Positions 8,436 to 17,015 of a stretch of DNA of 36,211 bases are shown piece after piece. The stretch is from the NCBI GenBank assembly GCA_964426305.1, contig CAYRPO010000002.1, positions 1-36,211 on the forward strand. Reading direction: 5' to 3'. The position numbers and the translations under genes are program-made. This DNA comes from CAYRPO01 sp964426305 (GTDB taxonomy: Bacteria > Patescibacteriota > Saccharimonadia > Saccharimonadales > CAIOMD01). Each line of letters begins with the position of its first letter. The stretch's first letter is position 1. The notes under the pieces were generated by a model. The model was not told the DNA's origin, did not search any database, and saw nothing but the letters and a program-made list of their open reading frames with translations.

Positions 8436-9059
8436 ATGGATGAAATCAGAAAACAGTTTCAGCTGACTGCTGAGCAAGATCGTCAGTTTGTAGCGCTTGA
8501 GCACCTGTATGCAGGCTGGAATGCCAAGATCAATGTCATTTCCCGAAAAGACATGGAGTTGTTTTATGGGCATCATGTACTACACAGTTTGGCGATTGCA
8601 AAAGCCGTGCAATTTGCGCCTGGGTCGCGGGTATTGGACCTTGGGACGGGCGGAGGTTTTCCGGGTATACCGCTTGCAATTTTGTTTCCTCGGACAACAT
8701 TTTTGTTGGTCGATTCGGTTGGCAAAAAGTTAAAAGTTGTCGATGATGTTGCGCGTCAGCTCGGGCTAAAAAATGTTACTACCCTCCATGAGCGTGTCGA
8801 AAACGTGCCTGGCACATTTGACTTTGTAGTGTCGCGTGCTGTGACTCGGCTTGATACTGCGTGGGGTTGGATTTCTGCGAAAATCGCCAAACAAGCAAAG
8901 CATGATCTGCCAAATGGTTTACTGTACCTCAAGGGTGGGCAGATTGCCGATGAGCTCCCGCCGGGCGTACAGGTCGATCAATGGGATCTCAGTGAATGGT
9001 TTACTGGAGCGTACTTTGTCGAAAAAGGCTTGGTGCTAATTTCGCAAAAACACCGCTAA
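8436..9059 (+). CDS. rsmG: 16S rRNA (guanine-527-N7)-methyltransferase RsmG (GidB)
   Basis: This 207-residue SAM-dependent methyltransferase modifies G527 of 16S rRNA. Family motifs: WNAKINVISRKDMELFYGHHVLHSL at residues 28-52, the SAM loop VLDLGTGGGFPGIPLAILFP, DSVGKKLKVVDDVARQLGL, and FDFVVSRAVTRLD. Length matches the family. It is divergent from the thermonuclease gene, with only about 60 bases between, and overlaps the end of the convergent PHP gene by 24 bases. Confidence 0.95.
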   Translation: MDEIRKQFQLTAEQDRQFVALEHLYAGWNAKINVISRKDMELFYGHHVLHSLAIAKAVQFAPGSRVLDLGTGGGFPGIPLAILFPRTTFLLVDSVGKKLKVVDDVARQLGLKNVTTLHERVENVPGTFDFVVSRAVTRLDTAWGWISAKIAKQAKHDLPNGLLYLKGGQIADELPPGVQVDQWDLSEWFTGAYFVEKGLVLISQKHR

Positions 9060-10013
9060 CGCTTCGCTCGACTCAAGGCTATGAGGTGACTCTGCAAAAG
9101 CAGTCATGTCTTCAGCGCTATGACTGTCGCCTGACGCAATAGTTGATAGGCCGTATGTCATAGCAAGGTTTTGCAGTGTCTGTACATCCGCCTGGATGTT
9201 GTTTTGCGATATGGTATTGACGACCGATGTTTCAAGGCCGTCAAAATAGTGCTCTTTTATGAGCTGTTCCAGCTGATCTAGCGGCAGCGCAACTTTGTTG
9301 AAGAACCAATGTGCCAAAATGGCCTTTCCGCCGGCTTCTCGGATGAGCTCGACAGATTCTTTGAGGCCCACCATGGAGTTGTGTGTGCTACCACGAGCTG
9401 GTCGAAAGCTGTAATTTTTCATATATAGTACGTAGGGTTCTTGTTTTGGCCCGCCATCCTGGTAGTCTTGCCAGAGTTTTTGTACGTTTTTGCGAGTTCC
9501 TTTTTGAGCCTCTTTTTCTAGGGCGTGCAACAGGCGGTCGTGTATGGCTCTATTTGCGCTATGCGTGTCTAGTTCTAATGCCTGTACGGTATGAGGGCTG
9601 GCGATAGACCCTTTTCCAGCTTTTTCTAGAACTTTCTCTACAGTTACATCAAAGCCCAATGACTGTAAGTGGGCGACAGTATTGTGCATGGTCTGGCTAC
9701 GCTCAGCCTGTAGTTGCTTGCAGTACGCCGTTAGCTTTGGGTGGGTGCGGTTAACGCCTATGCCGAGCAGATGTATGGTACCACCCTTGGCTAGTGGCCG
9801 CGGGCTGTAGTATGTGGTGAGCTCGATACCGCTATGCCATGCAACTGGTCCATTGTAGTTTTTAAGCTGTGGCATCACTTCGTCTGGAATCAGTAAATCG
9901 TGATCCGAAAAAACAACATCCGTCAAACCAAGCACCTCTGCCTCGTGCATAATTTCCATGTGAGTCTGGTTGCCGTCAGAATACAGCGTGTGGGTGTGGG
10001 CAGATGCTTTCAT
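9036..10013 (-). CDS. PHP-domain metal-dependent phosphoesterase
   Basis: This 325-residue PHP-fold protein has N-terminal metal ligands HTHTLYSDG (residues 6-14), VVFSDHDLL, the middle IHLLGIGVN, a late ILAHWFFN, and ASGDSHSAEDM near the C terminus, so the trinuclear metal site appears complete. Between about residues 100 and 220 is a helical insert typical of TrpH-type PHP proteins but longer. Members cleave phosphate monoesters or 3',5'-bisphosphonucleotides and trim oligonucleotides; the substrate here is unknown. A terminator lies just upstream of its start, ending the LPTTG gene behind it. Confidence 0.85.
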   Translation of the reverse strand: MKASAHTHTLYSDGNQTHMEIMHEAEVLGLTDVVFSDHDLLIPDEVMPQLKNYNGPVAWHSGIELTTYYSPRPLAKGGTIHLLGIGVNRTHPKLTAYCKQLQAERSQTMHNTVAHLQSLGFDVTVEKVLEKAGKGSIASPHTVQALELDTHSANRAIHDRLLHALEKEAQKGTRKNVQKLWQDYQDGGPKQEPYVLYMKNYSFRPARGSTHNSMVGLKESVELIREAGGKAILAHWFFNKVALPLDQLEQLIKEHYFDGLETSVVNTISQNNIQADVQTLQNLAMTYGLSTIASGDSHSAEDMTAFAESPHSLESSEALAVFLRN

Positions 10014-10043
10014 CGTTCTACTGTATCATCATAGCGTTGTGGC

Positions 10044-10083
10044 GCACAAAAACACCCCCGAAAGTTGGGGGTGTTTTTGTGCA
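10044..10083 (-). terminator. Terminator of the LPTTG surface protein gene
   Basis: GCACAAAAACACCCCC (10044-10059) pairs perfectly with GGGGGTGTTTTTGTGC. The T/A-rich lower stem provides a U tract on either strand. It sits between the surface protein stop and the PHP start. Confidence 0.85.
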
Positions 10084-10096
10084 CATTGGCTCGAAG

Positions 10097-11290
10097 TTAG
10101 CGGTTCAGTCGGCGCAGTGTCCAGGCTCGGAAGCCAAGGCCACCAGCAATGCTTGTTGTAGTGAATAGAGCAGCTAGGCCACCCGCACCAGTAGTTGGGA
10201 GCTCTTTCGGAGGAGTAACGGGCGTTTCTGGCTCGTCGATCACAACAGTACAGTCTGTGCTTGTCACTGTGGTGCTTGTTTTGTTTGGTAGTGCAATATT
10301 TGCCGTGGCTCGAGCGGTGTATTGACCAGCCTTTGTGTAGGTGTAGCTGGCGCTCCCATTGTTTGGCACCGTTACCTTGGCGCTATTTTCACCAAATGCT
10401 ATAGTAATGTCTTTTACTGTTGCGCCATTGGTAGCGCTTGCCTTTGCGGTAAATTCATATTTGCGATTACCAAGAGGCTTCTTTGTCAAGATTTCACACG
10501 TATAATTGGGGTTAGCAGGCAGCTCTTTTACAGAGAATGTCGCTGCACACGCACTGGCCGTTTTCTCTGTGGCGTTGCCGTTCAGTGTGCCTACGACAGT
10601 TGCCTTGACGGTGTAATTTCCGGCCTTGTCAAAGGTGTATGTTGAGCTGCTGTTTGGTGTAACTGTCTTAACAGTACCGTCGCTAAAGTTATAGCGAACA
10701 GAAGATGCTGTTGCGCCACCCGATGCAAGTACTTTGTTGATCAATGTTACTTTGGTGCGATTGCTGACAGTTGCCTGCAAACTAGTACACTCAAGTTTCT
10801 GCGGAGCAACGGGCTTCGCCGTAACAGGGTTTCCGCAAGGGGTCATGATGGCGTATTCAAATTGACCATTGCTGTTTATATGGACAAGCGCTTCTTGGGC
10901 AGAGCCCATCTTGTCTACGTTGACACGTCCCATCGTTCGGATATATGTGATGGCGCCGGTAGCAACGACTTTGTTGCCGACTCGGACTTCTCCGTTCTGA
11001 AATACGACACCCTTCACGAAATTATCGGCCTGGATGCGACTTGCATTGAGTCCGAACTGGCTAAAAATCTTTTGAATGTCGCTCGCCGAGTTTTTTGTGT
11101 CTCCATTTTGTAATTTGTCGAGTACGTCATTTTTTGTCGAAGATCCACAATACATAACAGCGAACTTATCGCAGTCGGGTGTGGTATCGATATTTGCGGC
11201 ATGGACAATTTTTGTCTGTGTAAATGGCAAGATCGCCGCAGCCAAAAATGCCAACGTGACAAGTCCTGCGCTAAAAGTTGATGTCTTCAT
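10097..11290 (-). CDS. LPTTG cell-surface protein with PKD-like repeats
   Basis: This 397-residue secreted protein has a signal peptide at residues 1-32 ending at VHAA, a Cys-containing N-terminal domain of about 130 residues, then two Ig/PKD-like modules that both end in a YTF/YTY-DKAGNYTVKA or TKAGQYTARA strand. A Pro-rich spacer (EPETPVTPPKE) leads to the sorting signal: LPTTG, a hydrophobic stretch and the basic tail RRLNR. A sortase would cleave it and attach it to the wall; no sortase gene is visible here. The promoter is strong, with its own terminator downstream, so it is monocistronic and probably abundant. A role in surface contact is inference. Confidence 0.88.
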   Translation of the reverse strand: MKTSTFSAGLVTLAFLAAAILPFTQTKIVHAANIDTTPDCDKFAVMYCGSSTKNDVLDKLQNGDTKNSASDIQKIFSQFGLNASRIQADNFVKGVVFQNGEVRVGNKVVATGAITYIRTMGRVNVDKMGSAQEALVHINSNGQFEYAIMTPCGNPVTAKPVAPQKLECTSLQATVSNRTKVTLINKVLASGGATASSVRYNFSDGTVKTVTPNSSSTYTFDKAGNYTVKATVVGTLNGNATEKTASACAATFSVKELPANPNYTCEILTKKPLGNRKYEFTAKASATNGATVKDITIAFGENSAKVTVPNNGSASYTYTKAGQYTARATANIALPNKTSTTVTSTDCTVVIDEPETPVTPPKELPTTGAGGLAALFTTTSIAGGLGFRAWTLRRLNR

Positions 11291-11324
11291 AGCCCTAAAA
11301 CTCCTCCTCAGGGGTTATGTATAA

Positions 11325-11353
11325 ATACTAACATACATTAGCATATTTGTCAA
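11325..11353 (-). promoter_or_regulatory. Strong promoter of the LPTTG gene
   Basis: On the minus strand, perfect TTGACA (11348-11353) is followed by a 17-base spacer and TAGTAT (11325-11330) preceded by TGT, an extended -10. AGGAG follows in the leader. Confidence 0.85.
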
Positions 11354-11374
11354 TAGGCTTATGATTGACTGGTC

Positions 11375-11944
11375 CTAAAAATCAATACCAGCGTTAGCCA
11401 GGTATTGATCGTCGAAATGATGTTTCAATTTTGTCATATCGGTCGCAATGTCAGCGTATTGCAGGAGCTTGGGTGGAAAGTTGCGACCTGTCAGACAGAG
11501 GCTTGTTTTGGGGTGACGATCTTGCATGAGCTCCTGTAGGAGGTGTTCAGACAGGAGGCCATCATGCACGGCGTTGTTGATTTCATCACAAACAACCAGG
11601 TCGTAGTGTCCGCTGGTAGCTGCCTCAAAGGCAGTTTTGTAGGTTGTCATGGCTGAGGCTTTGTGTTCGGATTCGCTAACTCCTTTGGCGCTGATGTCTC
11701 CAGCGTTGTAGAAGCCCTTCCCGCCCTTGTAAAACAGTAATTTATCACCAAAAACCGGTCCAATTTTCTCTAAAAAGGTATGTTCGCTAACTTTCCATGT
11801 CTTGATGAATTGTATATAAGCGACACGCCAATCGGCGCCCAATGCACGGGCGGTTAGGCCAAGCGAGGCACTGGTCTTGCCTTTGCCTTCACCGGTATAT
11901 ACCACCACTACCGATTCTTTTGTTTTGTAGTCTTCAAACGCCAT
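11375..11944 (-). CDS. cobO: Corrinoid (cob(I)alamin) adenosyltransferase, CobA/BtuR family
   Basis: This 189-residue RecA-like enzyme transfers the adenosyl group of ATP to cob(I)alamin. The P-loop VYTGEGKGKTSASLGL is at residues 15-30; VAYIQFIK, YDLVVCDEINNAV (Walker B) and SLCLTGRNFPP follow as in the family. The N-terminal cap is short. No corrinoid biosynthesis or B12-dependent gene is in the window, so it would act in salvage, or be repurposed as in relatives of unknown substrate. Single gene with its own promoter. Confidence 0.9.
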   Translation of the reverse strand: MAFEDYKTKESVVVVYTGEGKGKTSASLGLTARALGADWRVAYIQFIKTWKVSEHTFLEKIGPVFGDKLLFYKGGKGFYNAGDISAKGVSESEHKASAMTTYKTAFEAATSGHYDLVVCDEINNAVHDGLLSEHLLQELMQDRHPKTSLCLTGRNFPPKLLQYADIATDMTKLKHHFDDQYLANAGIDF

Positions 11945-11956
11945 AATTACTTAACA

Positions 11957-11985
11957 AGCATAAGTACTTGCGCTTGTTCGGTCAA
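11957..11985 (-). promoter_or_regulatory. Promoter of the adenosyltransferase gene, with an overlapping inverted repeat
   Basis: On the minus strand TTGACC (11980-11985), a 17-base spacer, then TATGCT (11957-11962). Arms AACAAGC (11953-11959) and GCTTGTT (11972-11978) overlap the -10 and spacer and could be an operator. Confidence 0.75.
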
Positions 11986-12016
11986 GTCTCAAATGTAAAT
12001 GGAATGCGTCTTGTGT

Positions 12017-12613
12017 CTAGGTCGGCAACACGCAGTAAGCGCAGGCGCCGTTGATCTGTCGAAATAACGGGCTAGAAGGATCTGATTTGCGTCGCATCGC
12101 CTGCTGAAGCTCGCGCAGGTCTTTCATAACAATATGCTCATTCAGGCTTGCTGTTTGCTCTGCTACTTCTTGGGCGGCATCACGGAGGCCTGCGGTTCCG
12201 GCTGGCGCCTCGATGAATGACTGATGTCTCATGAACGATTCACCCAGTAATGCAAGCGTTGCCCTGCGCTGTGCTTGTTCTTCGGCAATGTCTTCCATGT
12301 CGGGCGGTATGAGCCCGTGCAGTTCACCTAAACGTACGACGATCTCGAGTGCATTTGGCACGCGTGACTTGTCTATGGATTCTAGAAAAGCTCAAACATG
12401 CATTGCATCCTGTGGTCCTGCAGGATCGGACGTTTCCAAAAAACGAGATACAGGCAATGCTCCAAGCTGTTCAGGCCGCCGTGGGCGCGGAATCTGACCT
12501 TCGTGATTTCGTGTTGATTCACCAACTTGTGTCACGCGCATTTCCCTGTCTATGATCTCAATACTACCATATATAGTGTAGTGTTTGCCAGTCTGTGGCA
12601 CTAGGATTTGCAT
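12017..12613 (-). pseudogene. Hypothetical gene interrupted by one in-frame TGA
   Basis: One minus-strand frame is open from at least 12637 down to 12017 except for a single TGA at 12392-12394. Before it the protein reads QILVPQTGKHYTIYGS to DPAGPQDAMHV, after it AFLESIDKSRVPNALEI to INGACAYCVLPT. Reading the stop as Trp (TGG to TGA) gives a smooth protein of about 198 residues. TGA ends other genes here, so recoding is unlikely; a nonsense mutation or base error fits better. The downstream part could also start at GTG 12361 as a 114-residue protein without a ribosome binding site. No family is recognised. Confidence 0.5.
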
Positions 12614-12641
12614 TATGTGCGATTGGGTTTTTGTCAAGGAC

Positions 12642-12671
12642 TTGACTTTGTAAGGGGTTACACCGTACGCT
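12642..12671 (+). promoter_or_regulatory. Probable promoter of the aquaporin gene
   Basis: TTGACT (12642-12647), an 18-base spacer and TACGCT (12666-12671). It is followed by a leader with AAAGGAGG about 13 bases from the ATG, near a GGGTAACCC palindrome. Confidence 0.5.
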
Positions 12672-12708
12672 TATGGGTATCAGACTTTAAAAGGAGGGTA
12701 ACCCTTAC

Positions 12709-13485
12709 ATGAAACAGCGACAAATCGCTGCGGTGCTGGCCGAATTTCTCGGCACGCTCGTACTTGTTCTTGTAGTGTTAAACGTTGTTCGCTACGGCGC
12801 ACCGTTTTTCACCGCAATCGCTGCTGCCGTTACGGTAGCAACTTTTTATACTGTAGCCGCCCGAGTCGGTGCTGGCCATTTTAACCCAGCAGTCACTATC
12901 GCCATGGTGGCCGTTCGGCGTGCCAGTGTTGTTAAGGGTATCGCCTTTGTAGCCGCCCAGTTCTTGGCTGGCGTTGCTGGCTGGAAGCTTGGCGAGTATC
13001 TGCTTGGCAGAACTCTCGAAAACAACACATGGCCGGGCTTTGACCAGAAGGTATTTTTGGCCGAGCTCATTGGTACCTTTGTGTTCGTCGCGATCCTGAC
13101 TGCCGCTGTTGGCAAGAAGATGAGTGATCGAGATACTGGCGTTACTATTGGTGCAGGCTTATTCGTCGGCTCAACAGTTGCTGGTTTAGGTATCTTGGCA
13201 GGTGGCGTGTTGAATCCTGCCATTGCCTTTGGCACACATGCATTTGACTGGACCGAGACAATGCTTGCGCCAATCCTAGGCGGTCTGCTTGGTGCGGTTG
13301 TCGTAGAGTTACTAGTTAATCGCGATACGGCCGCAAAAGTTGGGCTACCAAAGTCTGCCGCTAAAACCGCACAGACCAAGGTCGAGAAGCCAGTAGAAAA
13401 AACAGTCGAAACGCCAAAACCTGCCGTCAAAAAGCCGGTAGCAAAAAAATCAACCGCGAAAAAAGTGGTCGCCAAGAAGAAGTAA
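12709..13485 (+). CDS. Aquaporin / glycerol facilitator (MIP family) with lysine-rich tail
   Basis: This 258-residue channel has six TM helices and the two half-helix NPA boxes: GHFNPAVTI (about residues 57-65) and GVLNPAIAF (about 166-174). Water or small neutral solutes would pass. The core ends near residue 205; the last 50 residues are a histone-like tail of Lys, Ala, Pro and Val (AKTAQTKVEKPVEKT and VKKPVAKKSTAKK), unusual for this family. It would lie in the cytoplasm and might bind nucleic acid or anionic lipid. Ribosome binding site AAAGGAGG is strong but about 13 bases upstream. A perfect terminator follows at once. Confidence 0.92.
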   Translation: MKQRQIAAVLAEFLGTLVLVLVVLNVVRYGAPFFTAIAAAVTVATFYTVAARVGAGHFNPAVTIAMVAVRRASVVKGIAFVAAQFLAGVAGWKLGEYLLGRTLENNTWPGFDQKVFLAELIGTFVFVAILTAAVGKKMSDRDTGVTIGAGLFVGSTVAGLGILAGGVLNPAIAFGTHAFDWTETMLAPILGGLLGAVVVELLVNRDTAAKVGLPKSAAKTAQTKVEKPVEKTVETPKPAVKKPVAKKSTAKKVVAKKK

Positions 13486-13545
13486 TTTCTCTGCATACAC
13501 TAAAAAAGGCTCCAAAAGGAGCCTTTTTTAGTGTATGCAGAGAAA
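13486..13545. terminator. Bidirectional terminator with a perfect 28-bp stem
   Basis: The arms at 13486-13513 and 13518-13545 are perfectly complementary, with an AAAA loop. A run of six A and six T inside the stem provides a U tract on both strands, ending the aquaporin (+) and helicase (-) genes. Confidence 0.9.
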
Positions 13546-13553
13546 GCTTTATA

Positions 13554-16500
13554 TCAGATGTTTTCTATGAGCCAGTTTTCGAAGTCTATGACGCCCTTGT
13601 ATGATTTATCGAATCCAGATACGTCTGGCAGATCGAGTGTTTTGACGCGTCGCCATACGGCACCGATGAGCGCTTTCATGCGCTCGACTTCGTCTGCTTT
13701 GTAGTCTAGAACCAATTCTTGGATATGATTGTCTTCGTCTGGCTCGACGAATACCAACCGTCCGGCTTCGACTTTATAGTCTCGGTAGGTATGTGAATTT
13801 TCAACCAAAAGTTTGTAGAACAATAGCTGTTGCTTGTAGCGATGCAGTTTAATGTCGTTGGTCCAGCGGTTATGCGGCCGGCCGGTTTTAAAGTCGGTGA
13901 CGACGATTATTTTATCTTCGCGGTCAATGAGCATTTGGTCTAGGTTGCCGTTTAGGTGGGCATCGCCGACAAAACTGCCTTCGTCGCGAAATGGTCGCTC
14001 ATGCTCGTTTGCAGGGTTAAAGTTTGGCCACCACTGGGGTAAAAAGACGCCCAGGTCTTGTTGTCCTTTCGTGAGGCGACGTTCGTATTCGGTTTGGCTC
14101 AGACCTTTCTCTCGTAGTTTCGTAGCGAAAGTTGCCTGGACTTGTTCGACTTCTGGCAGTTCGTCGTGTTTTCGCACATAATGATGGACCCATTCGAGGG
14201 TTTCGTGCATGGCGTTACCATATTGGCCGTCTGCCGATGGGCTCTTTGGAAACTTCAACACAGTGTTAAGCAAAAAGTGCTCTGGTCCGGCAAATACAAG
14301 GTCGGTAAAGGTGTTGATGTGTGTTGCACTGATCTGAAAGTTGTCCATACGTGGCAACAGTAGCTCGCGTAGGTCGGGCGCATTGGGGCCTGCGATGTGC
14401 CTTGTTTGCCAGTTGACTGTCATGGTCTCCAGGGCTGGCGCCTCTAGGTCTGACTCGATAATGTTTTGGGCATATGCTGGCATGAGCGGTGATCTGTTTG
14501 GTGATTGGTCGTCTGTTTCTTCCAGGAACTCCAGGCGTGTAGTGGCCGTCCCGCTATAGCTGGATCCACTGCTTGTAATATATAGGCCCAATTTGGCACG
14601 CGTCAATGCAACGTACAACAGGCGCTTTCGCTCGTCTTTGTTTTTGCCAGCTTGCCGAATGTATGCCAGATTTTTTGGCAACGTAATGTTTGACGATTTG
14701 CCTCGAGCTTTCATGCCCCATGCTTCGTCGACAGTGTCAATGACAAAAACATGTTCGAACTCAAGGCCTTTGGAGCCATAAGCAGTCAACAGCTGTACTG
14801 CTTTTTGGGCGCTGTGATATGGGCTGGTGTTGAGCAGTTTTTCTCCGGCGGCTCGATATGTGTCTACGAACGTTACAAAGTCTGCAAGCGTGAGCGGCTG
14901 ATCGGTACCCTGCTTGTATTCGCGAACATGCGACCTTAGCACAGTTAGGTTCGAAATGGTGTGCAAAAATTGCTCGGTATCGCCGTCTTGCGCTGTCGGG
15001 CCGAAGTGATAATCGAAATACGGCGATCGATACTCGGCCAGGTCGGGTTCGTGCACGGCCAGTGGACTTGCGCCCGTTAGGTAGTCCAGGACACTTTCGA
15101 GCGTCTCGACCGATATGATTTGGCTAATTCTGGCAAAAAACAGTGCAATTGGCTTAAGGTCTGGATCTTGCATCATGAGTGCCTGCCAATGCGCCGGCTC
15201 CTGCGGGCTGTAACGGTTTTTGCTAGCCTGCCACGACAGCTGCCAGATCTGACTTGTGCTTAGTCCCCAGTGGTCTGCACTCAAAACTTCGGGCCAAAAT
15301 GCATCGGCCATCTCTTGGTCGTCAGCTGCCAGTGCTAAGGCCAATTTGCTTTGTATATATAGTTGCATGATGTGCGGGTCATCTAGGACATTTTCTCGTT
15401 TGTCATAGCGTACTGGTAGTCCAGCGGCGTGCAAAAACGGCACAAGCGGCTCGAGATATTTGTGTTGCGGGGCAATGATTGCAATCTGATCAAGCTGTAC
15501 ACCCTGCTCTGCTAGCTGTTTTGCATGACTTGCAAGCCACGCACTTTGAGCCGGATCACTCTGAAAATGCCGACGTTCCACCGCTGCTTTTTTAGGTAAA
15601 TGCGGGTTAGCTGCTACGAAATCTTTGTCGGGCAGACCCAGGGCGGTCGTCAATCGGGCTTCGATTTGACGCATAACACCTTTGGCAGTACCAATGATGT
15701 CGGCATGTGAACGCCAGTTCTCGGTTAGTGTGATCAGCTTAGTACCATCGTATAGCTTTGCGAACTGCGACATGTTCATGTAGTCGGCACCCTGAAAGGC
15801 GTAGATTGCCTGATCATCGTCGCCGACAGCGAGTACGTTTGGGCGACCCTCACTGAGTGGGTTGTTTGTAAGGAGCTGTATGAGTTTAAGCTGCGATGGG
15901 TTTGTGTCCTGGAACTCGTCGAGCATGATGTATTGATATTGCTCGTGCAGTCCAAAACGTAAATCGTCATAAGCCTCGATGCGCTCGATCGCCCGAAGGA
16001 TCATGTCGTCATAGTCGAACAGTTCCGCTTTTATAAGTGCAGCCTGGTATGCTTCGTATATATCTGCGGCACCAAGTAGCTTGAGCGCTTCCTTTTTACC
16101 ACTCAAGCCAAATTGGTTGTCGGTGTTTTTACAGAGCCACACATTTTTCCACGCTGTCAGCTCATTGGTTTTGCCACTGCTTGCGCAGGCCTCTAGGGCT
16201 GTCTGCAATTCAAACACGGCAAGCGTGTACAGTGGCTTGACGCCATCGATCAGCCGCTCGTCACGGTGTTGTACCAAAATGTCTAACAGGCCACGAAACA
16301 AGTCAATCGACGTTTTGCTCATACGTGAAAAGCCAGCCAAATGTCCGGCAATTTGCGGACTGACTGCGTCGATGTATCGAATATTGCTGTTTGCGATGGC
16401 TTGAACGTCGTCTGGTGTAAGCGCGCCACGTTTTGCCTCGCTTACAAATGCCAGTGCATCACGCAAGTAAATGTCGCTGCGCCACAGTGGGTTGGTTGAC

Positions 16501-16895
16501 GGAACTGATGCGTATACTTGGCTCATGAGTTCATGCTGGCCAAGGGCGTCGACTGGTTGACTGCCGGCCAGGTCTTCAAAGTAGTCGCGGTGGCTGCGAA
16601 TCAGGTCGCTACCAAAGGCGTGATACGTTCCAATTTTGACATCGTAGGCCGATTTGCCAATATAGCGCTGTAAGCGTTCGCGCATGTTTCGTGCGCCGAC
16701 ATCGGTAAATGTAAGACACAATATGTTCTGGGGTAATGTGTCGGTTTTGGTAAGTATATTTGCGGCACGCAGGGCAAGTAATTGTGTTTTACCAGTTCCA
16801 GGCCCAGCCAGCACTAGTACCGGCCCATCGATGCAGTCCACTGCACTCTTTTGGGCTGTGTTCAGTTGTGTATAGGCAGTATCAAAAGCGGACAT
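13554..16895 (-). CDS. UvrD/PcrA-type helicase fused to a PD-(D/E)XK nuclease
   Basis: This 1113-residue superfamily 1A helicase has motif I AGPGTGKTQ (30-38), LPQNILCLTFTDVGARNMRERL (Ia), YIMLDEFQDTNPSQL (II), AVGDDDQAIYAFQGAD (III), LTENWRSH (IV), TAYGSKGLEFEHVFVID (V) and RLLYVALTRAK (VI). The C-terminal 250 residues form a RecB-like nuclease with VVTDFKTGRPHN (D1001, K1003) and the QxxxY-like YKQQLLFYKLL. Such AddA/RecB-like enzymes process DNA ends for repair or degrade foreign DNA. I start at 16895, where MSAFDTAYTQLNTAQKSAV fits the family; TATACT lies 11 bases upstream. Confidence 0.93.
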   Translation of the reverse strand: MSAFDTAYTQLNTAQKSAVDCIDGPVLVLAGPGTGKTQLLALRAANILTKTDTLPQNILCLTFTDVGARNMRERLQRYIGKSAYDVKIGTYHAFGSDLIRSHRDYFEDLAGSQPVDALGQHELMSQVYASVPSTNPLWRSDIYLRDALAFVSEAKRGALTPDDVQAIANSNIRYIDAVSPQIAGHLAGFSRMSKTSIDLFRGLLDILVQHRDERLIDGVKPLYTLAVFELQTALEACASSGKTNELTAWKNVWLCKNTDNQFGLSGKKEALKLLGAADIYEAYQAALIKAELFDYDDMILRAIERIEAYDDLRFGLHEQYQYIMLDEFQDTNPSQLKLIQLLTNNPLSEGRPNVLAVGDDDQAIYAFQGADYMNMSQFAKLYDGTKLITLTENWRSHADIIGTAKGVMRQIEARLTTALGLPDKDFVAANPHLPKKAAVERRHFQSDPAQSAWLASHAKQLAEQGVQLDQIAIIAPQHKYLEPLVPFLHAAGLPVRYDKRENVLDDPHIMQLYIQSKLALALAADDQEMADAFWPEVLSADHWGLSTSQIWQLSWQASKNRYSPQEPAHWQALMMQDPDLKPIALFFARISQIISVETLESVLDYLTGASPLAVHEPDLAEYRSPYFDYHFGPTAQDGDTEQFLHTISNLTVLRSHVREYKQGTDQPLTLADFVTFVDTYRAAGEKLLNTSPYHSAQKAVQLLTAYGSKGLEFEHVFVIDTVDEAWGMKARGKSSNITLPKNLAYIRQAGKNKDERKRLLYVALTRAKLGLYITSSGSSYSGTATTRLEFLEETDDQSPNRSPLMPAYAQNIIESDLEAPALETMTVNWQTRHIAGPNAPDLRELLLPRMDNFQISATHINTFTDLVFAGPEHFLLNTVLKFPKSPSADGQYGNAMHETLEWVHHYVRKHDELPEVEQVQATFATKLREKGLSQTEYERRLTKGQQDLGVFLPQWWPNFNPANEHERPFRDEGSFVGDAHLNGNLDQMLIDREDKIIVVTDFKTGRPHNRWTNDIKLHRYKQQLLFYKLLVENSHTYRDYKVEAGRLVFVEPDEDNHIQELVLDYKADEVERMKALIGAVWRRVKTLDLPDVSGFDKSYKGVIDFENWLIENI

Positions 16896-16949
16896 AATGT
16901 ATGTAAGTATAGCCTGCTTTAGGGGGAGCGTATAGTTTACGGTTAATAC

Positions 16950-16992
16950 AAAAACCACCACGACTACCCGAAGGGTGGACAATCGTGATGGT
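16950..16992 (-). terminator. Terminator of the regulated membrane protein gene
   Basis: On the minus strand ACCATCACGA and TCGTGGTGGT pair (one G-U), enclosing an inner ACCC-TTC-GGGT hairpin, followed by TTTTTG. It separates the membrane protein gene from the helicase. Confidence 0.75.
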
Positions 16993-17015
16993 CGGATACG
17001 AGTTGCTAGGTCTAA

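Noticed and set aside
12392..12394. TGA recoded as Gly or Trp, as in some Candidate Phyla Radiation lineages
   Set aside because: TGA is the stop in the ATGA overlaps at 20356 and 21357 and at the end of the UvrD-like gene before its terminator.
12349..12555. Plus-strand frame opposite the TGA-interrupted gene
   Set aside because: It has no promoter or ribosome binding site, and the minus frame is longer and more protein-like.
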